From Candidatus Gastranaerophilales bacterium (GTDB lineage Bacteria; Cyanobacteriota; Vampirovibrionia; Gastranaerophilales; Gastranaerophilaceae): a stretch of 64,000 nt of DNA. Positions 27,490-35,168 of this stretch are shown in pieces; position 1 is the stretch's first letter; every line of letters begins with the position of its first letter. Made by a program: the position numbers and the translations under genes. Below the pieces are notes generated by a model. It worked only from the letters and a program-made list of their open reading frames with translations, made no database searches and was not told the origin of the DNA. The stretch covers positions 1-64,000 of the forward strand of contig CALUVM010000006.1 of the NCBI GenBank assembly GCA_944324255.1. Direction: 5' to 3'.

Positions 27490-28566
27490 TTAGTGTATAA
27501 TCCTTTGTTTTGTATAAAATTCTTTAAGCTCATTAAAGATAGGAGTAAGCTTAGCTTTTACCTGTTCAATCTGAACTTCATTGGCTTTAATTTGCTTACG
27601 CATTTCGGCGATTCTTCTCGGGAATGTTGAGATGAATTTTTTGCATTCCTGAATCTTAGCTTCCATCTGCCATAAAGAGGTTGTTTTCAAATTGGATTCA
27701 TTGGTTAATTTCCGCAAAAGAGCCTCAACATCAGAAATCTCTTTTCTGTAAATATCTTCATTACCAGAATTATTTTCTATAAGTTTTTTGTTTACAGAAA
27801 TAGTCTTACGATAAAATTTTTCTTTTGATTCTAATAAATCATGGATTACATTTTCTTTTTGTTTTTTAGCACTGGTTTCAGCAAGAGTTTTTTCTCTTAT
27901 AGGAAGTTCTTCCTGATTCAGTCTGATTTCATTTTCTACTTTTTTTATATCGTCTTCCAGCCACTCTTTCTGACCTCTTAGCCAATCTCCTTTTTTATAA
28001 AATCCTATACATTCCTCCGCCTGCCATTGTTGATATTTGGATTTTGCAATCCTGTCATTATAATAATCCAATTTTTCTTTAGATTTATCTACATCAATAC
28101 CTGCAAGTATATTTTTTCTCTGTCTGTCTGCTTCTTTAGCATCAGCCATTTCTAACCTGTAATAATAATCCCTGATTTCAGCAAATTTCTTGCCATAATC
28201 AACTCTTTTTTCCCTAAAATAGTTATCATAAACTTCACCATCCACATTTGGATATTTAGGCTCATTATCATAGACTACATAATCAACCTTTTCACGAAGA
28301 GAATCAGCAATTCCCTCAAGCGGGTCGGCATAATATACAGCACCCGTCGGTACGGTATGGAAAACACCTAATGTTTTTTCAACAGATGCATTCGGCTGCC
28401 CGTGTTCCAGAACAAGTTTTGAACAATCCCCATCAGGAAAATTGCCATAATTATTATTTTCAAGAGTCAAGCTTCCTGAATAATTTTTATGCAGATATTT
28501 TGTGTAACCCTGAAATGTGGTTTTACTACCTGTAGTATAACCATTGACCTGGAATATTTTCATCAT
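27490..28566 (-). CDS. coiled-coil protein with F-Q-G N-terminal signature
   Basis: A 358-residue protein beginning MMKIFQVNGY and reaching TTFQGYTKY at about 16-24. Residues 30-110 are Tyr/Asn/Gly-rich and compact. Residues 120-350 are strongly charged heptads consistent with long coiled coils (ELPIREKTLAETSAKKQKE). There is no signal peptide. AGGAGG precedes two ATGs; the first is used here. It forms a two-gene unit with the gene after it. No family recognised. Confidence 0.75.
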   Translation of the reverse strand: MMKIFQVNGYTTGSKTTFQGYTKYLHKNYSGSLTLENNNYGNFPDGDCSKLVLEHGQPNASVEKTLGVFHTVPTGAVYYADPLEGIADSLREKVDYVVYDNEPKYPNVDGEVYDNYFREKRVDYGKKFAEIRDYYYRLEMADAKEADRQRKNILAGIDVDKSKEKLDYYNDRIAKSKYQQWQAEECIGFYKKGDWLRGQKEWLEDDIKKVENEIRLNQEELPIREKTLAETSAKKQKENVIHDLLESKEKFYRKTISVNKKLIENNSGNEDIYRKEISDVEALLRKLTNESNLKTTSLWQMEAKIQECKKFISTFPRRIAEMRKQIKANEVQIEQVKAKLTPIFNELKEFYTKQRIIH

Positions 28567-28846
28567 ATACCTCCTTTATTCCTTCGTGATTGTTGGTTAA
28601 ATTTTTTCCATTATAGTAAGAAGGTAAAATAAAAGATATATATTGTGAAGAAATGTTACAGTATATCGGGCATGTTAGTGAATAGTGACTAAGGGAAGCT
28701 TAACTTCATACTATGTTATTCCCTTTACCCCTATTTCCTGCTTTGCTCGTGTCCTCCGCACTCTGCTCACAGGTCGCTGAACCCTGAGAAATGCTTCGCA
28801 TTGGGGGTTCAATTCCCGCACACACCTGATGTATAAATACAAAATT
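28567..28846. other. gap with short octamer repeat (copy 7) and a tRNA-like remnant
   Basis: About 28672-28692 carries gttagtgaatagtgactaag. After it, at 28735-28835, lies a locally G+C-richer stretch. It includes a T-arm-like GGGGGTTCAATTCCCGC at 28804-28820 on the plus strand, opposite in direction to the tRNA-Leu that follows. No protein gene is seen. Confidence 0.45.
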
Positions 28847-28926
28847 GCCGATGGGGGGACTTGAACCCCCACGAATTTCTTCATACGCACCTGAAACGCA
28901 CGTGTCTACCATTCCACCACATCGGC
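28847..28926 (-). tRNA. tRNA-Leu (anticodon CAG)
   Basis: Minus strand: acceptor GCCGATG pairs with CATCGGC, the D arm contains GTGGAATGGTAGACAC, the anticodon loop is TTCAGGT (CAG, reads CUG), a short variable arm follows (GAA-GAAA-TTC), and the T arm is GGGGG-TTCAAGT-CCCCC. CCA is not encoded. Confidence 0.93.
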
Positions 28927-29345
28927 ATCTAATCGGATGTTTCTATATACCCGCTTCTAATACTCTACTACAAAAATAATTCAAAAAAAATAATCTTAAT
29001 GTTTCTTAAATTTTAATACCGGAATTTTATCAAAAATCAAATATTCTATATTATTTTCTGTTTCTTTTTTTGATAATAAAACAAAAAAATCTTTCATCCA
29101 TGGAAACGCAATATCTATAATAATTGCTCTATAATCTTCCATAAAAAACTACTCTTGATTGCGAACAATATATTTGTCAGATTATAAATATAGTACTCTA
29201 CTTCAAATTATTTTGCAAACTATTATAGAGTTTCACCATACAAAACAAATATTTAAAATATTAGATTCAAATATACTCCTTTTCGGTAATAATAAACCTT
29301 TTCGTTCAATTTATTATTTATGCGGTACTAAAAAAGGAGAAAAAT
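28927..29345. other. 419-base gap, one possible tiny gene only
   Basis: Very A+T-rich. I see one short minus-strand frame (28996-29142, listed separately) and no clear promoter, repeat or RNA. Confidence 0.4.
28996..29142 (-). CDS. possible 48-residue protein
   Basis: ATG at 29140-29142, preceded by AAGAG at a spacing of about 9. The product runs MEDYRAIIIDIAFPW to KIPVLKFKKH, with balanced composition. No homologue comes to mind; it may be chance. Confidence 0.3.
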   Translation of the reverse strand: MEDYRAIIIDIAFPWMKDFFVLLSKKETENNIEYLIFDKIPVLKFKKH

Positions 29346-30668
29346 ATGAGTTTTAATGCACTTAAAGAAAAAGGAATGCCGCTGGAAAAGCAGCTGAGAA
29401 ACTGGCACCAGATAGCCGGCAAGCCTTATAACAAAACAGATGTTGACTGCTATACAAGAACAAGACAGATTCTAATGAACGGTATAGAAGTTGAAGCGTG
29501 GAATTTTCATCACACTCTTGGCAGACTCTGCCCTGATATAGAGGATTCCAAACTTATCGCTCAGGTTTGCAGAATAGAAGACGAGCAGCAAACCACAATT
29601 AACTGGATGGCGCCTGCTGACCAGTCAGTACTTGAAACTACTCTCGGCTACGAACAAGTGGCAGTGGATTTAACCGCCTGGCTTGCCCAGAATGAACCGG
29701 ATGATTATGTAAAAGAGACCTTTGACTTCGGGCTTCTTGAGGACTTTGACCACCTTTACAGATACAGCCAGTGGGCATATATGATGGAAGGTATTAAACC
29801 GAACGAAATTGTTCAGGGGCAAACCGATGTAATCCTTGGACGCCCGACCCAGAATCATCATAACTGCAACGCTTTAAGGAGAAGAAAACATTATGACAAA
29901 CAGACTGCTTCTCCTCAAACAAAAGTAAATATTCTGACTCTTGTATCAGGAGAACAGCAGACTCATAACTACTACGCCGAACACGGCTTCACATACGGCA
30001 ACCATGTTTTAAGAGAAACCTATTCCGAAATCAAAGACGTGGAAGAAGAACACGTAACAATGTATGAATCTCTTATTGACCCGACTGAAAGTTTATTTGA
30101 AAAACTCCTTGTTCATGAGTTTACGGAAGTTTGTAACTATTATACCTGTGTAGAAGATGAAACAAATGAAAAGATTAAGAAAATTTGGGAAATGTTTCTT
30201 GATTTTGAACTCGGACATTTAAAAATTGCTTCCGAGCTCTTTAAAAAATACGAAAAACGTGACCCTGAAGAAGTTATCGGTGAAAATATAGTTATTCCTT
30301 GCAGATTCAAGAGCCAGAAAGAATATGTAACAAAAATTCTAACCTCCGAAATTGATAAGAGATTGGGTACAAATATGGATTATACTAAAATTAATAAATT
30401 GCCTGAGGATTGGGCAAGTTATAAAGTTCAGTCAGCTCAAGCAGAATTAGGTTCACCTACAGAAAATACTATAAGAATAGCGGCTCTTCATAATACAAGA
30501 GATATTGTGGAAGCTGATGAAGCTTTAAAATCCCGTCAGGTTGCACTGTTGGAAAAAGGGCTTGAAAAAGAAGCGCTTGCAGAAGATACGGTCATGCCGG
30601 ATGAGCTTCAGGAAATGATTGATGATTATGAAGAAATTAAAGACAAAAAAGAAAAAATGACAAAATAG
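29346..30668 (+). CDS. ferritin-like diiron protein (large, possibly two bundles)
   Basis: A 440-residue protein with two helical stretches carrying acidic/His motifs. The second is the clearer: E233-x-x-H236 (VEEEHVTMY), H257-E258 with E261 (VHEFTEV), and E288-x-x-H291 (FELGHLKIAS), which fits a rubrerythrin or ferritin-type four-helix diiron site. The first half has E78 (RIEDEQQ), E103 and D133-H136 (EDFDHLYRYSQWAY), perhaps a degenerate second bundle. A role in peroxide or oxygen reduction or iron handling is inferred. GGAG lies 9 nt upstream. Nearby are grcA, a Crp/FNR regulator and ferritin. Confidence 0.75.
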   Translation: MSFNALKEKGMPLEKQLRNWHQIAGKPYNKTDVDCYTRTRQILMNGIEVEAWNFHHTLGRLCPDIEDSKLIAQVCRIEDEQQTTINWMAPADQSVLETTLGYEQVAVDLTAWLAQNEPDDYVKETFDFGLLEDFDHLYRYSQWAYMMEGIKPNEIVQGQTDVILGRPTQNHHNCNALRRRKHYDKQTASPQTKVNILTLVSGEQQTHNYYAEHGFTYGNHVLRETYSEIKDVEEEHVTMYESLIDPTESLFEKLLVHEFTEVCNYYTCVEDETNEKIKKIWEMFLDFELGHLKIASELFKKYEKRDPEEVIGENIVIPCRFKSQKEYVTKILTSEIDKRLGTNMDYTKINKLPEDWASYKVQSAQAELGSPTENTIRIAALHNTRDIVEADEALKSRQVALLEKGLEKEALAEDTVMPDELQEMIDDYEEIKDKKEKMTK

Positions 30669-30690
30669 GGTTGAAACCCTGAATAATAAA

Positions 30691-30715
30691 AAGGGGCGGT
30701 TTTCTGACCGCCCTT
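30691..30715. terminator. terminator between the ferritin-like gene and grcA
   Basis: AAGGG-g-CGGT and ACCGCCCTT form a stem with one bulge, followed by TATTTT, between convergent genes. Confidence 0.75.
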
Positions 30716-30727
30716 ATTTTCGCTCAT

Positions 30728-30970
30728 TTATATCGCACTGTGGAATGTTCTTGAAATTATATCATCTTGCTGTTCTTTAGTTAATTTAATAAAGTTAACA
30801 GCATAGCCTGAAACCCTCACCGTTAATTGAGGATATTTTTCCGGATGAGCCTGGGCATCAAGTAAAGTGTCACGGTTAAATACGTTTACATTCAGGTGAT
30901 GTCCGCCTTTTTCTACATATCCGTCTAATAAACTGATTAAATTTTCTTCTTGTTGAGTTGTAGCTGTCAT
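30728..30970 (-). CDS. grcA: stand-alone glycyl-radical protein, GrcA-like
   Basis: An 80-residue protein matching the C-terminal glycyl-radical domain of pyruvate formate-lyase. The core [15 protein letters not shown], with radical Gly55, is followed by [11 protein letters not shown]; upstream are [15 protein letters not shown] and HPEKYP. In E. coli the homologue (YfiD/GrcA, 127 residues) replaces the oxygen-cleaved end of PFL. This copy is shorter, essentially only the domain. AAGGAG precedes the ATG. It is divergent from a Crp/FNR regulator, with palindromic sites between them. PFL itself is outside the window. Confidence 0.9.
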   Translation of the reverse strand: MTATTQQEENLISLLDGYVEKGGHHLNVNVFNRDTLLDAQAHPEKYPQLTVRVSGYAVNFIKLTKEQQDDIISRTFHSAI

Positions 30971-31024
30971 GTTTATCTCCTTATGATATTTATCTTTTTA
31001 CATGTTTATTATAGACTATGATTA

Positions 31025-31050
31025 ACAACATTTCTGTTGTTTATACAACA
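31025..31050. promoter_or_regulatory. three-half-site operator between grcA and the Crp/FNR gene
   Basis: ACAACA (31025-31030), TGTTGT (31035-31040) and ACAACA (31045-31050) alternate with 4-nt spacers, so neighbouring half-sites form two overlapping perfect palindromes exactly 10 bp apart. Placement between the divergent genes and just upstream of the regulator fits autoregulation and grcA control by the encoded regulator. This is inference. Confidence 0.6.
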
Positions 31051-31074
31051 TTATTAAAATTAGGGGACTTTTTT

Positions 31075-31752
31075 ATGGAAAAGCTGGAAAAATATTATCA
31101 TCAGATTAAGAATTCACCCGTATTTTATGGGATGAAGGATGATGAACTTCAAGGGCTGTTAGAGTGTTTCAATGCCAGAATCAGAAATTTTGAAGAAGGG
31201 GAGATGATAATAAGACAAGGGGACAGGATAACTAATATTTACCTGATTCTTGAAGGAGCGGTCAATATAGAAAAGGATTCTTACTGGGGAAGGAGAATAA
31301 TTATTACCCAGCTTTCCGTTAACGATAATATTGCGCTGGCTTTTGTAGCTTCCAAAAATATAGAATCCAATATTGATGCAGTTGCGGCTCAGAATACAAG
31401 GGTTCTGGTTTTGAGCTATGAAAAATGTACTTCAATGTGCCAGAATGCCTGCACAAGGCATAAAGTTTTGATTAATAATTTGTTTGATATTTTATCTAAA
31501 GAAAATATTGAGCTTATCCAAAAGATAGAAAATGTTTCTCAAAAAACTATCAGAGATAAACTTTTAACCTATCTTTCAAATGAGGCAAGAAAAAGAAAAT
31601 CAAACTCGTTTGAGATTCCGTTCAACAGGCAGGATCTGGCGGACTATTTAAATATTGACCGCTCGGCAATGAGTTTCGAATTATCCAAACTCCAAAAAGA
31701 AGGGTTAATTAAGTATAATAAAAACAAATTTGTGCTCAGTGCAAGAGTATAA
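31075..31752 (+). CDS. Crp/FNR-family transcription regulator
   Basis: A 225-residue regulator: a cyclic-nucleotide-binding-type beta-barrel at about 20-130 (EGEMIIRQGDRITNIYLILEG), a long dimer helix, and a winged HTH at about 150-222 (FNRQDLADYLNIDRSAMSFELSKLQKEGLI). It has cysteines at 32, 122, 126 and 130 (CTSMCQNAC), a C-x3-C-x3-C arrangement that could hold a metal or Fe-S cluster, although it is not the classical FNR N-terminal cluster. I chose ATG 31075 after AGGGG. Neighbouring grcA and iron-storage genes suggest an oxygen or redox response. Confidence 0.88.
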   Translation: MEKLEKYYHQIKNSPVFYGMKDDELQGLLECFNARIRNFEEGEMIIRQGDRITNIYLILEGAVNIEKDSYWGRRIIITQLSVNDNIALAFVASKNIESNIDAVAAQNTRVLVLSYEKCTSMCQNACTRHKVLINNLFDILSKENIELIQKIENVSQKTIRDKLLTYLSNEARKRKSNSFEIPFNRQDLADYLNIDRSAMSFELSKLQKEGLIKYNKNKFVLSARV

Positions 31753-31754
31753 GT

Positions 31755-31786
31755 AAAAGAGAGTAAGAAACTCTTACTCTCTTTTT
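31755..31786. terminator. bidirectional terminator between the regulator and ferritin
   Basis: AAAAGAGAGTAAGA and TCTTACTCTCTTTTT form a perfect stem with A/T runs on both sides. Confidence 0.92.
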
Positions 31787-31804
31787 AAATTCTTTTAATT
31801 TATC

Positions 31805-32314
31805 TTAGCCGATAACAGGAGCAACAAAAGTTCTTGCAGCAAGGTCTTTATCAAGCATTAAGAGAGCCTTTTTATCATCCCCGATTAATCTTAAGGTTGC
31901 AAGAACACCGCCGACGGTTGATTCTTCTTCAACCTGTTCTTTAAGATACCAGTTTAAGAATTGCATAGCTGCACGGTCTTTAACCTCTTCTGCCACGTCC
32001 ATAAGAGCATTGATTCTTGAGGTTACAAATTCTTCATGTCTTAATACGTGTTCAAAGATTGTAAGCGGACAATTTCCTTCGACAACCGGTTTTTCAATAG
32101 CACCAAGCTCAATCTTGCCCCCTCTTTCATTTAAGTAATCAAACATACCCATAGCATGAGCGTGTTCTTCCTGAACCTGTACATCAAACCAGTTTACAAA
32201 ACCAAGAAGATTTTGCTCCATAAAATACGTTTTCATTGCAAGGTACAGGTATTCTGAGAAAAATTCTTTATTAATCTGGTCATTAAAAGCTGCTTCCAAT
32301 TTTGCATTAATCAT
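31805..32314 (-). CDS. ftnA: ferritin (bacterial non-heme)
   Basis: Iron-storage cage protein with ferroxidase centre. The 169 residues show EFFSEYLYLAM (E17-type ligand), VQEEHAHAMGMFDYL (ExxH), and the later FLNWYLKEQVEEES with the paired Glu. Length and motifs match prokaryotic FtnA. GGAGGTG precedes the ATG. It is convergent with the Crp/FNR gene. Confidence 0.94.
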   Translation of the reverse strand: MINAKLEAAFNDQINKEFFSEYLYLAMKTYFMEQNLLGFVNWFDVQVQEEHAHAMGMFDYLNERGGKIELGAIEKPVVEGNCPLTIFEHVLRHEEFVTSRINALMDVAEEVKDRAAMQFLNWYLKEQVEEESTVGGVLATLRLIGDDKKALLMLDKDLAARTFVAPVIG

Positions 32315-32409
32315 AATTCACCTCCGTATTCTTGTGACTTTATTTTAGCACAAGTTACAATTTGTTACAAAATAGGCAATATTTTTTGTTGAGTTGTTTT
32401 AAACAAGAT

Positions 32410-33027
32410 ATGAAAATCCAAAATAATACTAATTTAATTAGATTTAATCAGAATTTTTCTCCAAGATTTGTTTCTCAGCCTGCGTTTAAAGGTGTGCAGA
32501 CTCTTACTCATTGCAACATAGGTTCAATGGCAGAAGGAATTATAGGAAAAGTAAAAGTTAACAAAAAAACAGGTGAAGAAGCTTATCTTGATGTTATGAA
32601 ACTTGTCGGAGCCTCCGGAGATGAAACATATCAGCTCAGGACAAAAATGGGACACATAATAGGCGAAATCGAAATGAGAATTAAAAAAGCTCCGCAAGAT
32701 TATGACCGTCTTGAATTTCCGGAAGACCCCAGCCACGTTTTTGTTGCGTACCTCAGAAATTATTCAAGAAAAGGAACTCCGTTCCATATAGAAGGGCTTG
32801 AAGAATATAAAGATATCGGAACCCGCTTGCTGCAAATAGCACAAAGAAGAAGTGATGAAGCCAGATGCTGCGGGAATATTAAACTTATATCCAAAAATGA
32901 ATCAATGCCATTCTACGAAAAATTGGGATTTAAAAAAGAAGAAACAGGTCCCTGGGGAAATCCTAATAAATATTATCTTCCGCCGGAAGCAAAAGAGCCT
33001 CTTTCAAAACTTTGCGGCGGGTTGTAA
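32410..33027 (+). CDS. GNAT-like acetyltransferase with F-K-G N-terminus
   Basis: A 205-residue protein. The N-terminus MKIQNNTNLIRF... QPAFKGVQ (residues 1-32) is the shared signature. The C-terminal half resembles a GNAT fold: a GTRLLQIAQRRSDEARC helix with a pyrophosphate-loop-like start, IKLISKNES, and PFYEKLGFKKEE, the typical last strand-turn. A classical Q/RxxGxG/A is not perfect (YKDIGTRLL). The start MKIQ is chosen by match to the other tagged proteins; no ribosome site is visible. It lies between ftnA (divergent) and the recombinase (convergent). Confidence 0.65.
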   Translation: MKIQNNTNLIRFNQNFSPRFVSQPAFKGVQTLTHCNIGSMAEGIIGKVKVNKKTGEEAYLDVMKLVGASGDETYQLRTKMGHIIGEIEMRIKKAPQDYDRLEFPEDPSHVFVAYLRNYSRKGTPFHIEGLEEYKDIGTRLLQIAQRRSDEARCCGNIKLISKNESMPFYEKLGFKKEETGPWGNPNKYYLPPEAKEPLSKLCGGL

Positions 33028-33031
33028 GGAT

Positions 33032-33586
33032 TTATAAAATAAAATTAATATAACTTTGATTAATTTCTTCCTGATCTATTCCTATATATCTTAAAGTAAT
33101 TCCTGGTGAATAGTGATTAAAGATTTTTTGTAAAAGAGCTATATCTTTAAATTTCCTGTAATGATGATATCCGAAAGTTTTTCTTAGAGTATGTGTACCG
33201 ATATTTTCGGTTATTCCTACATGCCTGCATGCAGCATGTATAATCCTGTAAGCTGATGTACGTTCTAACCTGTTATTATAAATTGTCATAAATATCGGGT
33301 CATTGTCCTCATCATTTTCATCAATATAATCCTTTAAAAGTGCCTGAATCTTTTGATTTAAAGGGAATTTCTTATATTTTCCGGTCTTTTTTTCAATCAG
33401 TTCAACAAAATTTTTATCTTTCACATCCTGTATATTTAGAGCCAAAATATCAGAAACCCTGAGTCCTGTATTGGTTCCCATTACAAAAAGGAGTAAATCC
33501 CGCTTTTTTCTTTTCTTCTTAGCTGCTAAAAATTCCTCAATTCTTTTTAATGTTTCTTTGCTTCTCATAGGTTCTACAATATTCAT
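33032..33586 (-). CDS. short tyrosine recombinase (catalytic domain only)
   Basis: A 184-residue site-specific recombinase of the phage-integrase family, with the catalytic set visible: Arg in GLRVSD, Lys in the beta-hairpin (KKTGKYKKF), HTLRKTFGYH (HxxR), a second His in NHYSPGITLRYIG, and the nucleophilic Tyr in the same motif. It lacks the N-terminal core-binding domain, like FimB/FimE-type recombinases. GGAG lies 8 nt before ATG 33586. It sits 145 bp from tRNA-Met, whose 5' end is duplicated in tandem on the far side, so it may act at or derive from an element at that tRNA. Confidence 0.88.
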   Translation of the reverse strand: MNIVEPMRSKETLKRIEEFLAAKKKRKKRDLLLFVMGTNTGLRVSDILALNIQDVKDKNFVELIEKKTGKYKKFPLNQKIQALLKDYIDENDEDNDPIFMTIYNNRLERTSAYRIIHAACRHVGITENIGTHTLRKTFGYHHYRKFKDIALLQKIFNHYSPGITLRYIGIDQEEINQSYINFIL

Positions 33587-33696
33587 TTTAATTTCTCCTT
33601 TCAGTTTCAATAAAAATACTGAAAGTAGAAATAACAACTGTAAAGAATTGATTACGTTTTTAGGGGGACAATTCAAGAAACCCCAGCCTACAAACT

Positions 33697-33722
33697 AAAA
33701 AAGAGCCTGAAAGGCTCTTTTT
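33697..33722 (-). terminator. terminator after tRNA-Met
   Basis: AAAAAGAGCCT-GA-AAGGCTCTTTTT lies 9-35 nt beyond the tRNA 3' end; it also reads as a terminator for genes from the left. Confidence 0.85.
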
Positions 33723-33730
33723 ATAAAAAC

Positions 33731-33802
33731 TGGGCCCGGAGGGATTCGAACCCACGACCAAAGGATTATGAGTCCTCTGCGCTACCGCTGCGCCACAGGC
33801 CC
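33731..33802 (-). tRNA. tRNA-Met (anticodon CAT)
   Basis: Minus strand: acceptor GGGCCTG with CGGGCCC, discriminator A, D arm GCGCAGCGGTAGCGC, anticodon loop CTCATAA (CAT), T arm GTGGG-TTCGAAT-CCC-like. It looks like an elongator Met; an Ile2 (lysidine) reading cannot be excluded without the full identity set. CCA is not encoded. Confidence 0.9.
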
Positions 33803-34218
33803 GTGACGACTTTTATGGAAATTGTAACGGCTCCGCTCGAAAAACCTGCTCGCATTGCTCTCGCAACGCGACACCGTTTTTCTCGACTCCACCTCGCTCA
33901 CCTATGTTCGCTCGGCTTGCCTTACCGCTCGGCGCGAGCCCGCTACCTACCTCTCCTCGAACCTGACATTTAGTCAGCTTCTCGTCGGCAGAGTGCCACA
34001 GGCCCGTGACGACTTTTATGGAAATTGTAACGGCTCCGCTCGAAAAACCTGCTCGCATTGCTCTCGCAACGCGACACCGTTTTTCTCGACTCCACCTCGC
34101 TCACCTATGTTCGCTCGGCTTGCCTTACCGCTCGGCGCGAGCCCGCTACCTACCTCTCCTCGAACCTGACATTTAGTCAGCTTCTCGTCGGCAGAGTGCC
34201 ACAGGCCCGTGACGACTT
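33792..34218. repeat. 203-bp tandem duplication carrying the tRNA-Met 5' end
   Basis: The 21-bp segment gccacaggcccgtgacgactt (in two parts: gccacaggccc, gtgacgactt) spans the first 11 nt of the tRNA and its upstream flank. It occurs at 33792, 33995 and 34198, exactly 203 bp apart. The 203-bp unit between copies is repeated nearly perfectly and is far G+C-richer than the surroundings. It contains a CTGAC...GTCAG hairpin followed by GTTCGAGG, reminiscent of tRNA arms on the minus strand. Open frames inside it are by-products. Confidence 0.85.
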
Positions 34219-34470
34219 AAATTTCCCCCTCTCCTGAGGGAGAGGGTCGGGGTGAGGGGTCAACCTGCATCCCGTCTTATATTTAGTTTTCAATTATTGC
34301 AAGTTCTTACAATAAACCTGTTCTTCCCCTCTTCAACGGGGAGAGATTGAGGGCAGGAGGTTAAATTTTCCCGACCCGCTTATCCAATTTCATGCCCGAA
34401 GGATTTATCCGAAATCAGACACAACCCATCTTATCAACTAAATACCAAAAAATCAAGAACCCCGTTTTCT
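34219..34470. repeat. C/G-rich REP-like palindromes
   Basis: Two blocks: cccctctcctgagggagagg followed by gtcggggtgagggg (about 34226-34260), and a related, weaker block at about 34326-34362 (cccctcttcaacggggagag). They belong to the same broad class as the block at 48510-48541. Nothing coding is seen. Confidence 0.6.
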
Positions 34471-34986
34471 CTAAAAGGTTTTTGTGAGAATAAGATTTAT
34501 TCCCCAATTTCCGGCATTATTGTCCAGAGGGTTTTGAAGTCTATATCTTTGTACCTCGGCAGCAAGCTTCATTCCTTGTCCCAAATCCTGTTCTACTCCG
34601 CCAAATACTCCAATATCGTAATTCCATTTATCAGCATTATAATCTATTGTTGCAGATGCATACGGATTCATATAAATACTGGTTCCGCTCTCAAATGTTT
34701 CTTTCATTCCTGGAGAAAATCTGAATTGCGTAGTATTAATTGCACCGTGTGTGCTTCTTACCCTGAGCTGCAAGCTGTTATGCCCGTCAGGGCTGTAGCT
34801 TCCTTTTGCTTCAAACAGAGCATTGGCATCATCCCTAAAATCAGTGGAAAATCCTGCTCCTGCCGAAATATTAAACTTCCCGACAGAGGTTTTAACTCCG
34901 TATAATCCGACAGTTCTGTTCGTACCGTCAAAATTCTCATAAGTTGCAATAGTAAATTCTCGATTAATTCTGTTTACTCCGCCCAT
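34471..34986 (-). CDS. beta-barrel-like protein without signal peptide
   Basis: A 171-residue protein of alternating polar/hydrophobic strands (TVGLYGVKTSVGKFNISAGAGF, WNYDIGVFGGVEQDL) ending LILTKTF, with the C-terminal Phe typical of outer-membrane barrels recognised by BAM. No signal peptide precedes it: AGGGAA lies 8 nt before ATG 34984-34986, and the first residues (MGGVNRINREF) are hydrophilic. It may be a fragment of a larger porin, or a soluble beta protein. No family is named with certainty. Confidence 0.6.
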   Translation of the reverse strand: MGGVNRINREFTIATYENFDGTNRTVGLYGVKTSVGKFNISAGAGFSTDFRDDANALFEAKGSYSPDGHNSLQLRVRSTHGAINTTQFRFSPGMKETFESGTSIYMNPYASATIDYNADKWNYDIGVFGGVEQDLGQGMKLAAEVQRYRLQNPLDNNAGNWGINLILTKTF

Positions 34987-35114
34987 AATTTTCCCTTAAT
35001 AATATTCCTCTTCTTATATAAAGTTTTTTCACTTAATAAAATTGACTCTTTTTAATAAATCTTTACGAGTTTGCGGAAAAATTTTTAATTTTCACATTTT
35101 TACACATCCTCTAT

Positions 35115-35143
35115 TTGTAAAAAAATGCTCAAAGTGGTATAAT
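35115..35143 (+). promoter_or_regulatory. ilvE promoter
   Basis: TTGTAA (35115-35120), a 17-nt spacer and TATAAT (35138-35143), 25 nt before the ATG. Confidence 0.75.
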
Positions 35144-35168
35144 CGTTTTCGTCGAAGAGGAGAATAGC

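Noticed and set aside
29159-29356. 65-codon plus-strand frame before the ferritin-like gene
   Set aside because: A+T-driven composition, no ribosome site, and it overlaps the well-supported start at 29346.
33813-34169. Open frames on both strands within the 203-bp tandem units
   Set aside because: They arise from the duplicated G+C-rich DNA, have tandem-identical halves, no ribosome site and no protein-like composition.
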